Counted from the stretch's first letter, positions 1 to 5,482 are shown. The stretch is DNA of 5,909 nt from an uncultured Caulobacteraceae bacterium (GCA_937967425.1 CALBST010000319.1:1-5909), one strand, 5' to 3'. Notes: generated from the sequence alone by a model not told the origin. Made by a program: numbers and translations.

Positions 1-426
1 CTTTTCCACCATCGGCCGGTCGAAGGCAGCGTTGTGAGCGATGACGATATGCGCCTGATCAATGATGGATTTGATACGTTTGGGATCGATAATTTGGCCT
101 TTGACCCTCTCATCGGTGATGCCGTGGATCTTGCTGCTCTCAGGCGGGATCGGCAAGGAAGGCTGGCGGAAGGCATTGAGCGCAGCGTCCACATCGACGC
201 GCACGACCGCGCCCGTGTCGCGTTCGTATTCGAATGGCAGTAGCGCTAATTCGATCACTTCATCGGTGTCGGGGTCGAGACCCGTCGTCTCGGTGTCGAC
301 GAACACGCCGCGGCGGGTTTCGCCGCTTGCAATGGCGAGCGGCCATTGGCTGGGCCCTGGAACGCGGCGCAACAATCGATGGTCGGGACTGGCCTCAATC
401 AGGCGCGCGGCGTCGTCGATGTCCAT
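1..426 (-). CDS. 3'-5' exonuclease, DnaQ/DEDD superfamily (partial, 3' end outside window)
   Basis: The first 142 residues of a DnaQ-like 3'-5' exonuclease are present; the rest lies beyond the left edge. Exo motif I is VDTETTGLD, with the metal ligands D44 and E46. HGIT follows at 101-104, and Exo motif II is AHNAAFD at 130-136, with D136 as a metal ligand. The Exo III motif (HxxxD or YxxxD) should lie outside the window. The family removes nucleotides from DNA 3' ends using two metal ions, in proofreading or repair. A roughly 40-residue N-terminal extension before Exo I argues for a stand-alone DnaQ-like exonuclease rather than the replicative epsilon subunit. ATG at 426 is the only credible start, because an in-frame TGA lies two codons upstream; no clear Shine-Dalgarno precedes it. 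The gene lies 87 bases downstream of the ankyrin gene on the same strand and is probably cotranscribed with it. The family call is secure; the cellular role is not. Confidence 0.93.
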   Translation of the reverse strand, partial: MDIDDAARLIEASPDHRLLRRVPGPSQWPLAIASGETRRGVFVDTETTGLDPDTDEVIELALLPFEYERDTGAVVRVDVDAALNAFRQPSLPIPPESSKIHGITDERVKGQIIDPKRIKSIIDQAHIVIAHNAAFDRPMVEK

Positions 427-513
427 GCTCGATCACAAGCCCAGCCCTTGAAGGGACGCAACTCGCTTTTCGAGGCGCGCTCGATGTTTTTGCGCTCGGA
501 ACCTTGCGAGCGC

Positions 514-1002
514 CTAGGGCAAGCGCCCGCGCAAAAGCGCGATGGCCGCGTCATGACCGCCACGCATTGCCGAGCCAAGCGGTGTTCCGTCCCACAACGC
601 GTCAACCGCATCAGGACGCGCGCCGTGCGCGAGCAGCATCGAAAGCAACTCAACATTATCGTGGAGCGCGGCCTGATGGAGAGGCTCGCTATGGCTGTGA
701 TGCGAGCAGCGCCGGTCAGGATTTGCGCCGGCGGCGAGCGTCATCCGCACCGCCTCGCTGCGATTGTTGATGACGGCAAGATCGAGCGCTTCATCGATCT
801 GCGCTTGCGATGCGCTTTTCAGCAGATTGGAAAGCTCTTCGGTCCGGTTGAGGGCAGCCGCGATCGGGGCGGTGAGCTCCAATCCGCCATTCAACAAGTA
901 TTCCACCGCCTCCGTTTCACAATGAGCAAGCGCGCCCTCGGCGCTCTCGGCGGCGGCTTCGGCCTCCGCATCGGTCAGCACCTTCACCAGAACGAGCTGC
1001 AA
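514..1002 (-). CDS. Ankyrin-repeat domain protein, possibly shortened at the N terminus
   Basis: A protein of about 162 residues made almost entirely of ankyrin-type helix pairs. The clearest repeats are around 72-96 (LDLAVINNRSEAV...AAGANPD), 107-131 (PLHQAALHDNVELLSMLLAHGARPD) and 138-158 (WDGTPLGSAMRGGHDAAIALL). Degenerate units occupy 20-65. Ankyrin repeats bind protein partners; no enzyme domain or signal peptide is visible, so the protein is probably cytoplasmic. PLHQAA followed by DALWDGTPLG resembles a common proteobacterial ankyrin family whose members I recall as often longer, so the N terminus may have been lost. The start is uncertain: TTG at 1002 opens the frame, GTG codons lie a few residues in, none has a good Shine-Dalgarno, and the frame is closed upstream by a stop at 1057-1059. 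The stop is TAG at 514-516. It probably heads an operon with the exonuclease gene. Confidence 0.88.
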   Translation of the reverse strand: MQLVLVKVLTDAEAEAAAESAEGALAHCETEAVEYLLNGGLELTAPIAAALNRTEELSNLLKSASQAQIDEALDLAVINNRSEAVRMTLAAGANPDRRCSHHSHSEPLHQAALHDNVELLSMLLAHGARPDAVDALWDGTPLGSAMRGGHDAAIALLRGRLP

Positions 1003-1199
1003 GCTGTTTTGGGTAGCGGCTCTTCGGCGCGCAACGCCGTGCAGGCCTTGCCGATCTCATTTGCGTCCATGCGCTCGCATCAGGAGAAGGGGAGTGACCG
1101 CCATATGCCGTTCTGAGGCCTCTAGCTGGTAAATCGCGGCGAGCTTGCCTCAGATGGCCAGCCGGCTCAGTTGTCCACCATTATGTTAATAAAAACAGT

Positions 1200-1208
1200 A
1201 TTATAACA
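1200..1208 (-). promoter_or_regulatory. Extended -10 promoter element facing left (ankyrin/exonuclease genes)
   Basis: Read on the minus strand this is TGTTATAAT, a perfect TATAAT hexamer with the TG of an extended -10. No good -35 hexamer sits 16-18 bases upstream, as expected where an extended -10 compensates. Transcription would begin near 1193, leaving about 190 bases of leader before the TTG at 1002. It lies in the one distinctly AT-rich part of the window. Assignment to the ankyrin/exonuclease genes is inferred from direction and position. Confidence 0.45.
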
Positions 1209-1212
1209 CCTG

Positions 1213-1249
1213 AATTGAATAGTAACTTGCTGTATGTTAGTATTCAAAT
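1213..1249. repeat. Inverted repeat over the AbiE-like promoter (possible autoregulatory operator)
   Basis: AATTGAATA at 1213-1221 and TATTCAAAT at 1241-1249 form inverted arms matching at eight of nine positions (seven contiguous: TTGAATA/TATTCAA), with 19 bases between them. The left arm covers the proposed -35 and the right arm overlaps the proposed -10. AbiEi antitoxins are known to repress their own operon by binding inverted repeats in the promoter; a matching role here for the winged-helix product of the first gene is inferred. Confidence 0.4.
1215..1243 (+). promoter_or_regulatory. Candidate promoter of the AbiE-like operon
   Basis: TTGAAT at 1215-1220 and TAGTAT at 1238-1243 are separated by exactly 17 bases; each matches its consensus at four of six positions. 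The predicted transcription start is about 1250. That is downstream of the first in-frame ATG (1234) and next to the second (1252), so this promoter would produce a leaderless message starting at ATG 1252. A second, upstream -10-like element (TATAAC at 1202-1207) lacks a convincing -35. Confidence 0.4.
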
Positions 1250-2271
1250 CGATGTTGGATCATGGTCATGCAGCCGGAGATGACGGGGCCTTCGCCAAGC
1301 GGCTTGAGGCCTATCTTGTTGCGCTCCTGCACGCTCCGGTCACGCTGACGCCCTGGGATGGGGCCGGCGCGCTGCCGGTCTTCCTCAGCCGCCGTTATGG
1401 CTATTTCGGCGCCCGCATTGCCCGACGCGACTGTCTCTTCATGCTGGCCCGGGAGACAGCCCCGCTGACGCCCGCAGACATCGCCAAACATGTCGCAACG
1501 ATTGAAGCAGCGGCCGGCGGTCACGTCGTCATCTTCGCAAGCCGCCACCTCAACGCAACGCAGCGGGCGCGCCTCATTGGTCTTGGCGTCGCCTTCGCAG
1601 TGCCCGGCAATCAGCTTTACGTCCCCCAACTCGCCATGGATTTGCGTGAACACTTTCGAGCGCCCGAACGCGCGCGCGGGGACCATCTCTCTCCGGTCGC
1701 TCAGGCCGTATTATTTCATCACATCCTCACCGCGCGGGATCAGGGCGCAACACCGACAGCGCTCGCACAAGAGATGCGCTATTCCGCGATGTCGGTTGGA
1801 CGCGCCTTTGACGAGCTCGCGGGGCGAAATCTCGCACGCATCGAAAAGCGCGGGCGGGAAAAGACGATCCACTACACGGCCGCGCCAGGCGCGCTCATCG
1901 AACTCAGCCGTACCTTGTTGCGTTCGCCGGTGCGCGGCCGTCATGGCGTCATCTTCAAGCGCGAGCCCCCGCCTCTGATGCTTTCCGGTGAAAGCGCGTT
2001 GGCGGCTCTCACAGATCTCAATCCGCCGCGCCTGCCGACCTATGCCATCGCAGCCAACAACTGGACCCACTTCTTTGCTAACAATGGCATCGCCGAAACC
2101 AACGACATCGACGAGGCGGAAGCCCTGATCGAGACCTGGCGTTATGACCCCGCCAGCCTCGCTGACGGCGAGATTGTCGATAGGCTCTCGCTTCATGCCG
2201 CGTATTGGAACGACGACGACGAACGCCTGGCGCAGGCTGCGCGCCGTCTCGTGGAGGAGGTCGCATGGTAG
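1234..2271 (+). CDS. Winged-helix protein, putative AbiEi-like antitoxin/autoregulator
   Basis: A 345-residue protein in three parts. Residues 20-145 form a domain I cannot assign, ending in a marked VPGNQLYVPQLAMDLREHF stretch (123-141). Residues 152-215 look like a winged helix-turn-helix of MarR type, with a helix-turn-helix around TALAQEMRYSAMSVGRAFDEL (175-195) and a basic wing at 201-215. Residues 228-345 carry LSGESALAALTDL, ETWRYDP and VDRLSLHAAYW, a pattern seen in proteins paired with AbiEii-type nucleotidyltransferases. The last codons overlap the start of the nucleotidyltransferase gene by 7 bases, implying translational coupling. By analogy with AbiEi it should neutralise the partner and repress the operon; this is inference. 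Neither ATG 1234 nor ATG 1252 has a Shine-Dalgarno; an in-frame stop at 1216-1218 rules out earlier starts. The likely alternative is a 339-residue protein from 1252. Confidence 0.82.
   Translation: MLVFKSMLDHGHAAGDDGAFAKRLEAYLVALLHAPVTLTPWDGAGALPVFLSRRYGYFGARIARRDCLFMLARETAPLTPADIAKHVATIEAAAGGHVVIFASRHLNATQRARLIGLGVAFAVPGNQLYVPQLAMDLREHFRAPERARGDHLSPVAQAVLFHHILTARDQGATPTALAQEMRYSAMSVGRAFDELAGRNLARIEKRGREKTIHYTAAPGALIELSRTLLRSPVRGRHGVIFKREPPPLMLSGESALAALTDLNPPRLPTYAIAANNWTHFFANNGIAETNDIDEAEALIETWRYDPASLADGEIVDRLSLHAAYWNDDDERLAQAARRLVEEVAW
2253..2260 (+). promoter_or_regulatory. Strong ribosome binding site fixing the nucleotidyltransferase start
   Basis: GGAGGAGG ends 4 bases before ATG 2265; its first GGAGG is 7 bases from that ATG. 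It lies inside the 3' end of the winged-helix gene. It supports the start at 2265 over upstream in-frame starts such as 2205, and it suggests efficient reinitiation by ribosomes finishing the upstream gene. Confidence 0.75.
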
Positions 2272-3008
2272 TCGGGATTGACGCATTCCGGCGCTACTTC
2301 GAAGCCCACGCCGACAAATACGTGCTGATCGGCGGCGCTGCCTGTGACCTGCTCTTCACTAAGGCTGGGCTCGACTACCGCGCCACTAAGGATCTCGACA
2401 TCGTACTTTGCGTCGAGGTCGTCGATGCGGCCTTCGCACAGACGTTCACTGATTTTTTGGATGCGGCGGGCTATAAAAAGCGCGCCGTCTATGATGAAGA
2501 GCGCAAGTTCTATCGTTTCGAGGAGCCCACAGACGCTGCTTTCCCGTACATGATCGAATTGTTCGCGCGCACGAGTGCGGCCGTCGATCTGCGGGAAGGT
2601 GACCGCTACCTGCGCCTCACCGTCGAGGACGCAATCCTTTCCCTCTCGGCGCTATTGCTTGACGCAGACTACTACCCGCTCATCGAGAGCGGACGTCAGC
2701 TCATCGAGGGCGTTTCGATCCTCGGACCTGATATCTTGATCCCGTTCAAGGCGCGCGCGTTCCTCGATCTTTCAGACAGGAAGGCCAAGGGCGAGCAAGT
2801 CGACAGCGACGACATCAAGAAACATCGCAACGATGTTTTCCGTCTCGTCCAGCTGTTGCCAACGACCGGTGAATTGGTCTTGCCCGATGCGATCAAGGCG
2901 GATTTGCGCCGCTTCATTGAGGCGGTCAAATCCGTGCCTGCCGATCCCAAGTCCTTTGGCGTCCCGCTGACGAAGGATGAGGGGATGGAAATCCTCAACC
3001 GCTTCTAA
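2265..3008 (+). CDS. Nucleotidyltransferase, AbiEii/MenT-like putative toxin
   Basis: A 247-residue protein with the nucleotidyltransferase signature: LIGGAACDLL (21-30) supplies the GG of motif I, and RATKDLDIVL (39-48) supplies metal-binding D43 and D45. Downstream, LIPFKARAFLDL (159-169, K162) and DDIKKHRNDVFRLVQLL (182-198) match the lysine and aspartate-rich helix typical of AbiEii/MenT-type enzymes. Characterised relatives transfer nucleotides to RNA; MenT toxins add them to tRNA 3' ends and block translation. The substrate here cannot be read from sequence. No signal peptide or membrane segment is seen, so it is cytoplasmic. ATG 2265 overlaps the upstream stop within ATGGTAG and has an excellent Shine-Dalgarno. 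Together with the upstream winged-helix gene it forms an apparent type IV toxin-antitoxin or abortive-infection pair. A non-toxic nucleotidyltransferase role is possible. Confidence 0.9.
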   Translation: MVVGIDAFRRYFEAHADKYVLIGGAACDLLFTKAGLDYRATKDLDIVLCVEVVDAAFAQTFTDFLDAAGYKKRAVYDEERKFYRFEEPTDAAFPYMIELFARTSAAVDLREGDRYLRLTVEDAILSLSALLLDADYYPLIESGRQLIEGVSILGPDILIPFKARAFLDLSDRKAKGEQVDSDDIKKHRNDVFRLVQLLPTTGELVLPDAIKADLRRFIEAVKSVPADPKSFGVPLTKDEGMEILNRF

Positions 3009-3031
3009 GCGCTTTCGCAACAGGAAGGCGC
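3009..3031 (+). other. Hairpin directly after the nucleotidyltransferase stop codon
   Basis: GCGCTTTC at 3009-3016 pairs with GAAGGCGC at 3024-3031: eight pairs including one G-U, around a 7-base loop. It begins at the base after TAA. No U-tract follows, so it is not a standard Rho-independent terminator; it may stabilise the 3' end of the mRNA or be chance. Confidence 0.3.
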
Positions 3032-3161
3032 GGAGGGGCCGGAGGATCAGGATGGATGACGCACAAACCCAAGACGCGGGCCCCCACCGAGTTCGAAGGG
3101 CCCACGCTCAGTCTGAAATTGGGCGTCAACATTCAGGGCTGGGAGAACGACAGCAATCCGC
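3032..3161. other. Intergenic stretch with no confident gene
   Basis: Two short overlapping frames open here. ATG 3052 has a GGAGG six bases upstream and gives 37 residues, ending in a TGA at 3163-3165. ATG 3056 gives 57 residues, ending at TAA 3227-3229, 12 bases before the hemerythrin ATG. Both run into the FNR-type box and neither product resembles anything I recognise, so I do not call a gene. Confidence 0.4.
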
Positions 3162-3175
3162 TTGATGCAAATCAA
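3162..3175 (+). promoter_or_regulatory. Perfect FNR/FixK-type binding site upstream of the hemerythrin gene
   Basis: TTGATGCAAATCAA matches the consensus TTGAT-N4-ATCAA at all ten specified positions, and the flanking C and G extend the palindrome to six-base arms. The centre is at 3168.5. A -10-like TATGGT at 3198-3203 predicts a start at 3210, which places the box at -41.5, the standard class II activator position. FNR/FixK/Anr regulators activate such promoters when oxygen is low. The likely target is the gene at 3242. Confidence 0.8.
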
Positions 3176-3197
3176 GTCGTGAAGTCATGCCGAACGC

Positions 3198-3203
3198 TAT
3201 GGT
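3198..3203 (+). promoter_or_regulatory. -10 element of the FNR-type hemerythrin promoter
   Basis: TATGGT matches TATAAT at four of six positions, including the key TA and final T. Its position gives a start at about 3210 and a 32-base leader. The leader holds GGAG at 3232-3235, six bases before ATG 3242. No -35 hexamer is needed where the activator box replaces it. Confidence 0.5.
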
Positions 3204-3241
3204 TGAGGCATCAACGCCCGGACTCTTAAGCGGAGCCAGAC

Positions 3242-3778
3242 ATGGACAATCGGAACTGGCGCGTAGCGCCGGCGGCGCCGGCCCCAGATGATCCGCTCGA
3301 GTACTTGGCCTATGAGCACTTTAAGTACCGGGAGATGTGCAACGAACTCGACCGCCTTGCGGATGCGGCGACGTTTGATTCCGGCGCGGTCAGCAGGCTT
3401 GCCGAGACCATCCGCGGCGACCTCACCATGCATGTCTCCGACGAGGAAGAGGGGCTATTTCCGCTGCTGCGAAAGCGCTGCCGCCCCGAGGACCAAGTCG
3501 CCGAGACGCTCGACCGCATGACGCGTGAGCACGCTGAACGCATGGATTGCCTTGCGCGCGCCCGCATCGCCCTCCTGACCGCCTTCACCGAGTCGAAACC
3601 GTTGCCGCAGATCGCAGGCGCATCGGAAGCCTTGCACGCATGCGCGCGGAGCCTGCGGCGTCTCATGATGCTGGAGAATGGCGTGCTAATTCCCTTGGCG
3701 CGCCGGCGCCTCTTGGCAGACGACCTTGTAGCGCTCGGCGCGCGTCTAGCCGCCCGGCGCCGCGCAAAATCCGCCTGA
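3242..3778 (+). CDS. Hemerythrin-like HHE domain protein
   Basis: A 178-residue soluble four-helix protein of the hemerythrin HHE family, which binds a non-heme diiron centre and handles oxygen, NO or iron. Candidate ligands are H26 in helix 1 (YEHFKYR), H64 and E68 in helix 2 (HVSDEEEGLFPLL), H97 in helix 3 (REHAERM) and E145 in helix 4 (LENGVLIPLARRRL). Helix 4 normally offers a histidine four residues before this glutamate; here that position is L141, so the iron site may lack one ligand. H132, earlier in the same segment, is probably not a substitute. The C terminus is very arginine-rich. ATG 3242 is supported by GGAG six bases upstream. The perfect FNR-type box implies induction at low oxygen. 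The transporter gene 210 bases downstream has its own candidate boxes. Family assignment is firm; the ligand function (oxygen, NO or iron) is unknown. Confidence 0.92.
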   Translation: MDNRNWRVAPAAPAPDDPLEYLAYEHFKYREMCNELDRLADAATFDSGAVSRLAETIRGDLTMHVSDEEEGLFPLLRKRCRPEDQVAETLDRMTREHAERMDCLARARIALLTAFTESKPLPQIAGASEALHACARSLRRLMMLENGVLIPLARRRLLADDLVALGARLAARRRAKSA

Positions 3779-3871
3779 ATGTCATCGCAATACGACCGCG
3801 TCGCTGGGCGTCGCCGCGATCCGTGCGCGATGAGGCCAAGAACATGTGTGGCGACGGCGGACGTGATGGGG

Positions 3872-3907
3872 TTGTTTGTTATCAAGCCGGTCCTTGATCT
3901 CCGTCAT
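3872..3907 (+). promoter_or_regulatory. Two tandem FNR/FixK-like boxes upstream of the transporter gene
   Basis: TTGTTTGTTATCAA at 3872-3885 matches TTGAT-N4-ATCAA at nine of ten positions. TTGATCTCCGTCAT at 3894-3907 matches at eight of ten. Their centres are 22 bp apart, two helical turns, so both would face the same side of the DNA. A TCTATT at 3931-3936 could serve as -10 with a start near 3943, putting the proximal box near -42.5. The rest of the 210-base gap (3779-3988) holds no gene or terminator that I can see. Confidence 0.5.
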
Positions 3908-3988
3908 TGAGCCGCCGGCGCCAGAGCGCATCTATTTCATCATAGAGAGCTCGGTCAGCCTCTGAGAGGGCCGCTTCGGAGAACACGT

Positions 3989-5053
3989 ATGCCTGCACCG
4001 CAGCGATCGCAGATCCTGCGGGGCAAGGCGCGTGACGCCATTGCTGGTCTTTATCCTGGCTATTTCGCTTTCGTCATGGCGACCGGGATCATTTCGAATG
4101 CGCTCTTCCTTGATCAACAGCGTCTTGTCTCCGAGTTTCTTTTCGCTCTCAATGTCGGCGCTTATTGCTTGCTCTGGATTTTGACGGGGTTGCGCATTCT
4201 GATCGCGCGCAGAGCACTTTGGGCGGACATGACAAGTCCCAAGCTCGTCTTCGCCTTCTTCACGACGGTTGCAGCCACGGACGTGTTGGGTGTTGGCGTG
4301 AACCTCCGCGGCTGGAGCGATGTGGCGACCGCGATGTGGACGTTTGCCCTCATTCTCTGGCTGGGGCTCATCTATTTCTCGTTTGGCGTTCTCACCTTTC
4401 TGAATACGGCGCATGGGGCGAATGTGGTCCACGGCGGGTGGCTGATCGCGATCGTCGGGGCCGAGTCGCTGGTTATCCTGGGCGCGGCCATCGCCCCCAA
4501 TCTCGGCGCCTACCAGCAGAGCGTGCTGGTGTTGGTCCACATGTTGTGGGGCGTCGGTCTTGCCCTCTACGGCATATTCGTCACCCTGTTCGCCTATCGC
4601 ATTTTCTTCTTCGACCTCGAACCCGATGACGTGAGCCCGCTCATTTGGGTGGTGATGGGCGCTGCGGCGATCAGCACCAATGCCGGGTCAGTGCTTATTC
4701 TGACCGACACAGGAATCGCATTTCTTGAATCGATGCGTCCCTTCATAGACGGGGTGACGCTCATCATGTGGGCTTGGGCGACTTGGTGGATTCCGCTCCT
4801 TATGCTGTTTGGCTTTTGGAAGCATGGGGTGCGCCGCACGCCCATCGCCTATACGCCCATGCTTTGGAGTCTTGTCTTCCCGCTCGGCATGTACGCCTTG
4901 GCCAGTCTTCGTCTTTCGCTCGCCGCCGACTTCGCGCCGCTGCGTCTCATCTCCGGCGCAATGGTGTGGGTCGCGCTAGGCGCGTGGGCGCTGACCGCCG
5001 CTGGGTTCGCCGCCGCGATACGGCGCAGCCTCCGCAGCGTTGAACGGGCCTAA
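3989..5053 (+). CDS. TDT/SLAC1-family transporter or channel (TehA-like)
   Basis: A 354-residue integral inner-membrane protein with about ten hydrophobic helices, near 22-40, 50-72, 87-105, 113-138, 150-170, 178-204, 217-238, 254-276, 289-309 and 320-345. The opening PGYFAFVMATGIIS and the later WSLVFPLGMYALA are typical of the tellurite-resistance/dicarboxylate transporter family, which includes bacterial TehA, yeast Mae1 and plant SLAC1. Members pass anions such as malate, chloride or nitrate; the substrate here cannot be inferred. The length is typical and the gene looks intact. ATG 3989 has GGAG seven bases upstream. Tandem FNR-like boxes suggest low-oxygen control together with the upstream hemerythrin gene. 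The TAA stop overlaps the stop codon of the opposing gene, with no terminator between them. Calling it tehA and claiming tellurite resistance would go beyond the sequence. Confidence 0.94.
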   Translation: MPAPQRSQILRGKARDAIAGLYPGYFAFVMATGIISNALFLDQQRLVSEFLFALNVGAYCLLWILTGLRILIARRALWADMTSPKLVFAFFTTVAATDVLGVGVNLRGWSDVATAMWTFALILWLGLIYFSFGVLTFLNTAHGANVVHGGWLIAIVGAESLVILGAAIAPNLGAYQQSVLVLVHMLWGVGLALYGIFVTLFAYRIFFFDLEPDDVSPLIWVVMGAAAISTNAGSVLILTDTGIAFLESMRPFIDGVTLIMWAWATWWIPLLMLFGFWKHGVRRTPIAYTPMLWSLVFPLGMYALASLRLSLAADFAPLRLISGAMVWVALGAWALTAAGFAAAIRRSLRSVERA

Positions 5054-5394
5054 GGACGCAGCAGACGCGCAAGCAGATCGAGTTCCAAAAAGCCCAGCAC
5101 CATAAGAGCGTTGCCGGCCCAAACGACGGTCGAGAGGCGGGCAAACAACCGCCAGTGCGGTTGGGCGCGCTCGGCGCAACGCCAAACCGCCGTCAGAATC
5201 CATGCCGTGTACAAACCGAACCCGACAAGCAGCGACTGCTCCATCCAAAGCTTCCCGTCGCGCAATGCGCTCAGCAGAAACAAGGCGAGCACGAGGCTGG
5301 TGAGAACTCCGTACCCCCAATAGACTTTCCAGAGCGTCATCTCACCGCGCCAGGCGCGGAGCTCCGGCGCAAAGAAAATTGATAGCCAGCGCAC
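5050..5394 (-). CDS. Small membrane protein of unknown function (three predicted helices)
   Basis: A 114-residue protein from GTG 5394. Hydrophobic helices lie near 24-44, 53-72 and 86-104, with a short N-terminal segment rich in aromatic residues and arginine (RWLSIFFAPELRAWRGE) and the motif WKVYWGYGV at 22-30. I recognise no named family. GTG 5394 is preferred because AAGGA lies seven bases upstream. The alternative ATG 5340 (96 residues) has no spaced Shine-Dalgarno, and the aromatic/arginine stretch before it looks like genuine protein. The frame stays open further upstream to 5589, but that part lies antisense to, or inside, the AhpD-like gene and is not expected to be translated. The gene lies 88 bases after the AhpD-like stop on the same strand, probably in one operon. 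Its TAG stop overlaps the TAA of the transporter by four bases in tail-to-tail arrangement. Confidence 0.72.
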   Translation of the reverse strand: MRWLSIFFAPELRAWRGEMTLWKVYWGYGVLTSLVLALFLLSALRDGKLWMEQSLLVGFGLYTAWILTAVWRCAERAQPHWRLFARLSTVVWAGNALMVLGFLELDLLARLLRP

Positions 5395-5400
5395 GGGCCG

Positions 5401-5421
5401 ATCCTTGCTTGTCGAAAGGAT
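5401..5421 (-). promoter_or_regulatory. Inverted repeat that could hide the ribosome binding site of the membrane-protein gene
   Basis: On the minus strand ATCCTT (5421-5416) and AAGGAT (5406-5401) are perfect six-base complementary arms around a 9-base loop. The second arm contains the AAGGA Shine-Dalgarno for GTG 5394. Folding would pair the ribosome binding site. The stem has only two G-C pairs, so it would be weak and could open easily; a regulatory role is inference. Confidence 0.4.
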
Positions 5422-5482
5422 AGTTTGGCGCAATGACGCCGCCGGGCAAGGCTTTGACTTGGTTTCGGCTGTCGCGACCAGA

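Noticed and set aside
346..1116. Long plus-strand open frame of 256 codons
   Set aside because: It runs antisense to the exonuclease and ankyrin genes, whose products have clear family motifs; its own product is arginine-rich and unlike any known protein.
2205..2264. Earlier in-frame start for the nucleotidyltransferase at 2205
   Set aside because: The added residues overlap the upstream gene and are a shadow sequence; ATG 2265 has a strong, well-spaced ribosome binding site.
1711..2286. Minus-strand frame of 191 codons
   Set aside because: Antisense to the winged-helix gene, which has a credible domain layout; this is a shadow of GC-rich codon use.
3091..3097. GTTCGAA resembling a tRNA T-loop
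   Set aside because: No flanking acceptor, D or anticodon arms can be drawn, so this is not a tRNA.
3310..3885. Minus-strand frame of 191 codons opposite the hemerythrin-like gene
   Set aside because: Very rich in arginine, serine and alanine with no motif; the plus strand carries the HHE ligands.
3932..4540. Minus-strand frame of 202 codons opposite the transporter
   Set aside because: Hydrophilic mirror of membrane-helix codons; the plus-strand frame is a full-length TDT protein.
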